DNA from: JBGPBY01 sp041481485
Lineage (GTDB): Bacteria > Acidobacteriota > Terriglobia > 20CM-2-55-15
Length of the DNA stretch: 8,163 nucleotides
Assembly (NCBI GenBank): GCA_041481485.1
Contig: JBGPBY010000337.1
Coordinates: 1 to 8,163 of the forward strand
Direction of reading: 5' to 3'
Within the stretch, counting starts at the first letter, position 1. Every line of letters starts with the position of its first letter. The position numbers and the translations under genes were made by a program. Shown one piece after another: positions 5,874-8,163 of the stretch. The notes beneath the pieces were generated by a model, which searched no databases, was not told the DNA's origin, and worked only from the letters and a program-made list of their open reading frames with translations.

Positions 5874-8099
5874 GTGGATCTTAGCCGACTTCTCAACCCG
5901 CAACAGCTTGAAGCCGTCCGCGCTACCGATGGTCCGGTTCTGATTTTGGCAGGTGCCGGCAGCGGAAAAACCCGAGTCATTACGTATCGCGTCGTTCATT
6001 TGATCGAGGGAGTCGGCGTCCGGCCGGATTCCATTCTCGCCGTGACGTTTACCAACAAGGCGGCGGATCAGATGAAGGTGCGCATTCGCAATCTTCTACA
6101 GGCGTCCAGGTCCGCCGATCCGCTGATATCGACCTTTCATTCCTTTTGCGTGCGGCTGTTGCGGCGGGAGATTCACGAACTGGGGTACACGCGCGACTTC
6201 ACGATCTATGACGATTCCGATCAAATTCAGGTCGTCAAAGCCTCGATGAAGGAACTCAAGATTGACGAGAAAATCGTCAGCGCCCGAACCATCCAGTCGC
6301 GCATCAGCAGTGCCAAGAATCACGGCAGAACCCCGGAGAAGATGGTGGAGGATTCCTGGGAACCATCATGGGAATACACCGCCGCGGTGTTCCGGGACTA
6401 TGACAAGCGGCTGAAGAAATCCAATGCGCTCGACTTCGATGATCTGCTGATCAAGTCCGTGGAAATCTTCGACAAATCGCCGGCGGCCGCCGAACGGTAC
6501 AGCGCGAGGTTTCAATATGTCATGGTAGACGAATATCAGGACACGAACCGGCAGCAGTACCGGCTGGTGCGGCACCTCACCTCGACGCACTCCAACATCT
6601 GTGTTGTGGGCGACGAAGACCAGTCGATATATAGCTGGCGCGGCGCCGACATACAAAACATTCTTTCCTTTGAGAAGGATTTTCCGGATGTGCGGATTGT
6701 CCGGCTCGAGCAGAATTACCGATCGACAAAGACCATTCTTGCTGCCGCCAGCGCCGTTGTGGCCAACAACGAAATGCGGAAGGGCAAGAATTTGTGGACG
6801 CAGAATCCGCCGGGCGAACGCATCACGTACATGGAATCTTCGGATGCTGAAGAAGAAGCCATGTTCGTGGCTGAAAAAATCGTGGGTTTTCAGCGTTCCA
6901 GACCCGATGCGCGGATTGCGGTGTTGTACCGGACGAATTTCCTTTCTCGCGTCCTGGAAGAAAAGCTGCGTCGATACAACCTGAAATATAGGATCGCGGG
7001 TGGCTTCAGTTTTTACGAACGGGCGGAAATCAAGGATCTCATTGCGTATCTCACCATTGCACTGAATCCGCAGGATTCCGTCCACGTGCTGCGCGTCATC
7101 AATTCCCCCGCGCGCGGCATTGGCAAATCGACGATCGATGCGCTGCAGGATCTGGCGGTGGAACGCGAGACTACGATCTGGGAAGCAATCGGGATGGTCA
7201 TTCAAGAGCAGCGCATGCCTCTGCGCACCGTGCGGGCTCTCGAAGTCTTCCATCGCATCGTGTCCGGATTCGTCGAAGCAGCTCCCGAGATGTCCAATGC
7301 GCAGTTATTGGAGAAAATAGTTTCAGAGTCGCGTTATCTCGAAATGCTTCAAGAAGAAGGCAGCGAGGAAGCGATGAACCGGATCGAGAATATTCGCGAG
7401 TTGCTGACCGCTGCGGAAGAAAGTCAGGAGCGCGGCGAGTCGTTGCGGGATTTTCTCGATCATGCGGCGCTGGTGTCCGATCAGGATGCGTACGATGAGA
7501 CGGCGCCGGTTACGCTCATGACGCTGCACACTGCCAAGGGACTGGAGTTTCCGGTCGTGTTCATCATGGGGCTCGAAGAAGGATTGTTTCCGCACAGCCG
7601 GTCTTCGGGAGATGCGAATCAACTCGAAGAAGAGCGGCGATTGTTTTATGTCGGTATGACGCGAGCCGAGGAGAAGTTGTTCCTGAGTTCGGCGCGTTTT
7701 CGACGCTTTTTCGGAGCGATGGAACAGCAGGTGTCGGAGCCGTCGCGATTCTTGTCGGAAGTTCCGCCGGACCTGATGGAGGACGCAAATGAGAGCCGGA
7801 GGCGTCCGGCTGTCCAGTATTCGGGAACGACGTACAACTCGGTTGACGCGGTCACTCGCGCTCTGGGCGGCGGAGGATATCGGCCGCCCGCAGCGCCGTC
7901 GCACGCTCCAAAGCCGGCGCCGGGACGAAAGTCCGGCGGGAAATGGATTATGGGAACCCGGGTACGTCATCCCAAATACGGAAACGGCACAATACTGCGA
8001 ACGGAAGGCGACGGCGACGACATGAAGCTTACGATCAGCTTCATGTCGCACGGGCTGAAGAAGCTGATTGCGAAGTACGCGGAACTGGAAGCGAGCTGA
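5874..8099 (+). CDS. pcrA: ATP-dependent DNA helicase, PcrA/UvrD family (SF1A)
   Basis: PcrA/UvrD helicases unwind DNA 3' to 5' in nucleotide excision and mismatch repair, remove RecA filaments and help with stalled replication or transcription. The 741-residue length is typical. Motifs in order: Q motif NPQQLEAV (8-15), Walker A GAGSGKT with Lys32 (27-33), Ia TFTNKAA (58-64), Walker B VDEYQD (218-223), III GDEDQSIYSWRGAD (246-259), IV LEQNYRS (278-284), V TLMTLHTAKGLEF (547-559) and VI FYVGMTRA (591-598). A Pro/Gly-rich linker (about 666-690) leads to a Tudor-like end, GTRVRHPKYGNGTI (694-707), which in Bacillus PcrA contacts RNA polymerase. PcrA-like Tudor end rather than Rep or RecB. The start is GTG 5874, the first start codon after the glmS stop; GAGGAG (5869-5874) overlaps it, so expression probably depends on ribosomes finishing glmS. 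Confidence 0.95.
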   Translation: MDLSRLLNPQQLEAVRATDGPVLILAGAGSGKTRVITYRVVHLIEGVGVRPDSILAVTFTNKAADQMKVRIRNLLQASRSADPLISTFHSFCVRLLRREIHELGYTRDFTIYDDSDQIQVVKASMKELKIDEKIVSARTIQSRISSAKNHGRTPEKMVEDSWEPSWEYTAAVFRDYDKRLKKSNALDFDDLLIKSVEIFDKSPAAAERYSARFQYVMVDEYQDTNRQQYRLVRHLTSTHSNICVVGDEDQSIYSWRGADIQNILSFEKDFPDVRIVRLEQNYRSTKTILAAASAVVANNEMRKGKNLWTQNPPGERITYMESSDAEEEAMFVAEKIVGFQRSRPDARIAVLYRTNFLSRVLEEKLRRYNLKYRIAGGFSFYERAEIKDLIAYLTIALNPQDSVHVLRVINSPARGIGKSTIDALQDLAVERETTIWEAIGMVIQEQRMPLRTVRALEVFHRIVSGFVEAAPEMSNAQLLEKIVSESRYLEMLQEEGSEEAMNRIENIRELLTAAEESQERGESLRDFLDHAALVSDQDAYDETAPVTLMTLHTAKGLEFPVVFIMGLEEGLFPHSRSSGDANQLEEERRLFYVGMTRAEEKLFLSSARFRRFFGAMEQQVSEPSRFLSEVPPDLMEDANESRRRPAVQYSGTTYNSVDAVTRALGGGGYRPPAAPSHAPKPAPGRKSGGKWIMGTRVRHPKYGNGTILRTEGDGDDMKLTISFMSHGLKKLIAKYAELEAS
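8018..8048 (+). repeat. Perfect 12-bp stem-loop inside the 3' end of pcrA
   Basis: CGACATGAAGCT (8018-8029) and AGCTTCATGTCG (8037-8048) are exact reverse complements around a 7-base loop, TACGATC. It lies within the Tudor-like domain codons, about 50 bases before the stop. No T-run follows, so it is not a standard terminator. It may be coincidence or an mRNA 3'-end structure. Confidence 0.7.
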
Positions 8100-8111
8100 G
8101 AGGCACGCGAC

Positions 8112-8163
8112 TGAAGGGGCGGGCAGATCTGAATGAATGCGATTCCCCAATGTAGGGGCGGTC
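8112..8163. repeat. Family A repeat copy, cut by the window edge
   Basis: AATGAATGCGATTCCC-c-AATGTAGGGGCG (8132-8160) matches the reverse strand of the right arm at 465-493 with one mismatch, so this is one arm of a second full family A element continuing past the window. Just before it, TGAAGGGGCGGGC (8112-8124) matches the repeat core at 3731-3743 at 12 of 13 positions and may be another fragment. The copy begins about 32 bases after the pcrA stop. Confidence 0.8.

Noticed and set aside
6366..7253. Long minus-strand open frame inside pcrA
   Set aside because: It lies entirely opposite conserved helicase motifs, and its length follows from codon bias on the coding strand.

Overview
The window is a compact, mostly one-directional block of housekeeping genes from a bacterium with moderately high GC content. 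All six protein genes are on the + strand. In order they are csrA, a TPR protein with a basic tail, glmR (yvcK), glmU, glmS and a pcrA/uvrD-type helicase. There is no transposase, phage gene, CRISPR array, tRNA or rRNA. The lineage is an inference only. CsrA next to a GlmR/GlmU/GlmS set, a TPR protein ending in a DxDFxxLxxxxxFxxLL-like motif, and intergenic gaps filled with palindromic repeats would suit Acidobacteriota or a related Gram-negative soil or subsurface lineage, but nothing here proves it.

Layout. 1-141: AT-rich leader of csrA, with two GGA motifs over the ribosome binding site and start codon. 142-375: csrA. 382-493: a palindromic repeat (family A). 576-604: a good sigma70-like promoter. 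638-3735: a tight three-gene operon, TPR protein / glmR / glmU, with a 4-base gap and then a 14-base overlap. 3731-3949: the end of glmU runs into a family A arm fragment, followed by a very large, nearly perfect palindrome (family B). 4020-8099: glmS and pcrA, 3 bases apart. 8112-8163: more family A sequence, cut by the window edge.

Function. GlmS makes glucosamine-6-phosphate from fructose-6-phosphate and glutamine. GlmU acetylates glucosamine-1-phosphate and uridylylates it to UDP-GlcNAc, the precursor of peptidoglycan and lipopolysaccharide. GlmR-family proteins bind UDP-GlcNAc and, in Bacillus, stimulate GlmS. The window therefore carries first-step enzyme, last-step enzyme and probable regulator of one pathway, lacking only GlmM. 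CsrA (global post-transcriptional control of carbon flow) and PcrA (DNA repair and transcription-coupled processes) flank the set. No clearly new system is present. The most interesting points are the glmR-glmU-glmS grouping with an uncharacterised TPR partner, a CsrA with a shifted RNA-contact arginine and a probable self-control site, and palindromic repeats filling the intergenic gaps.
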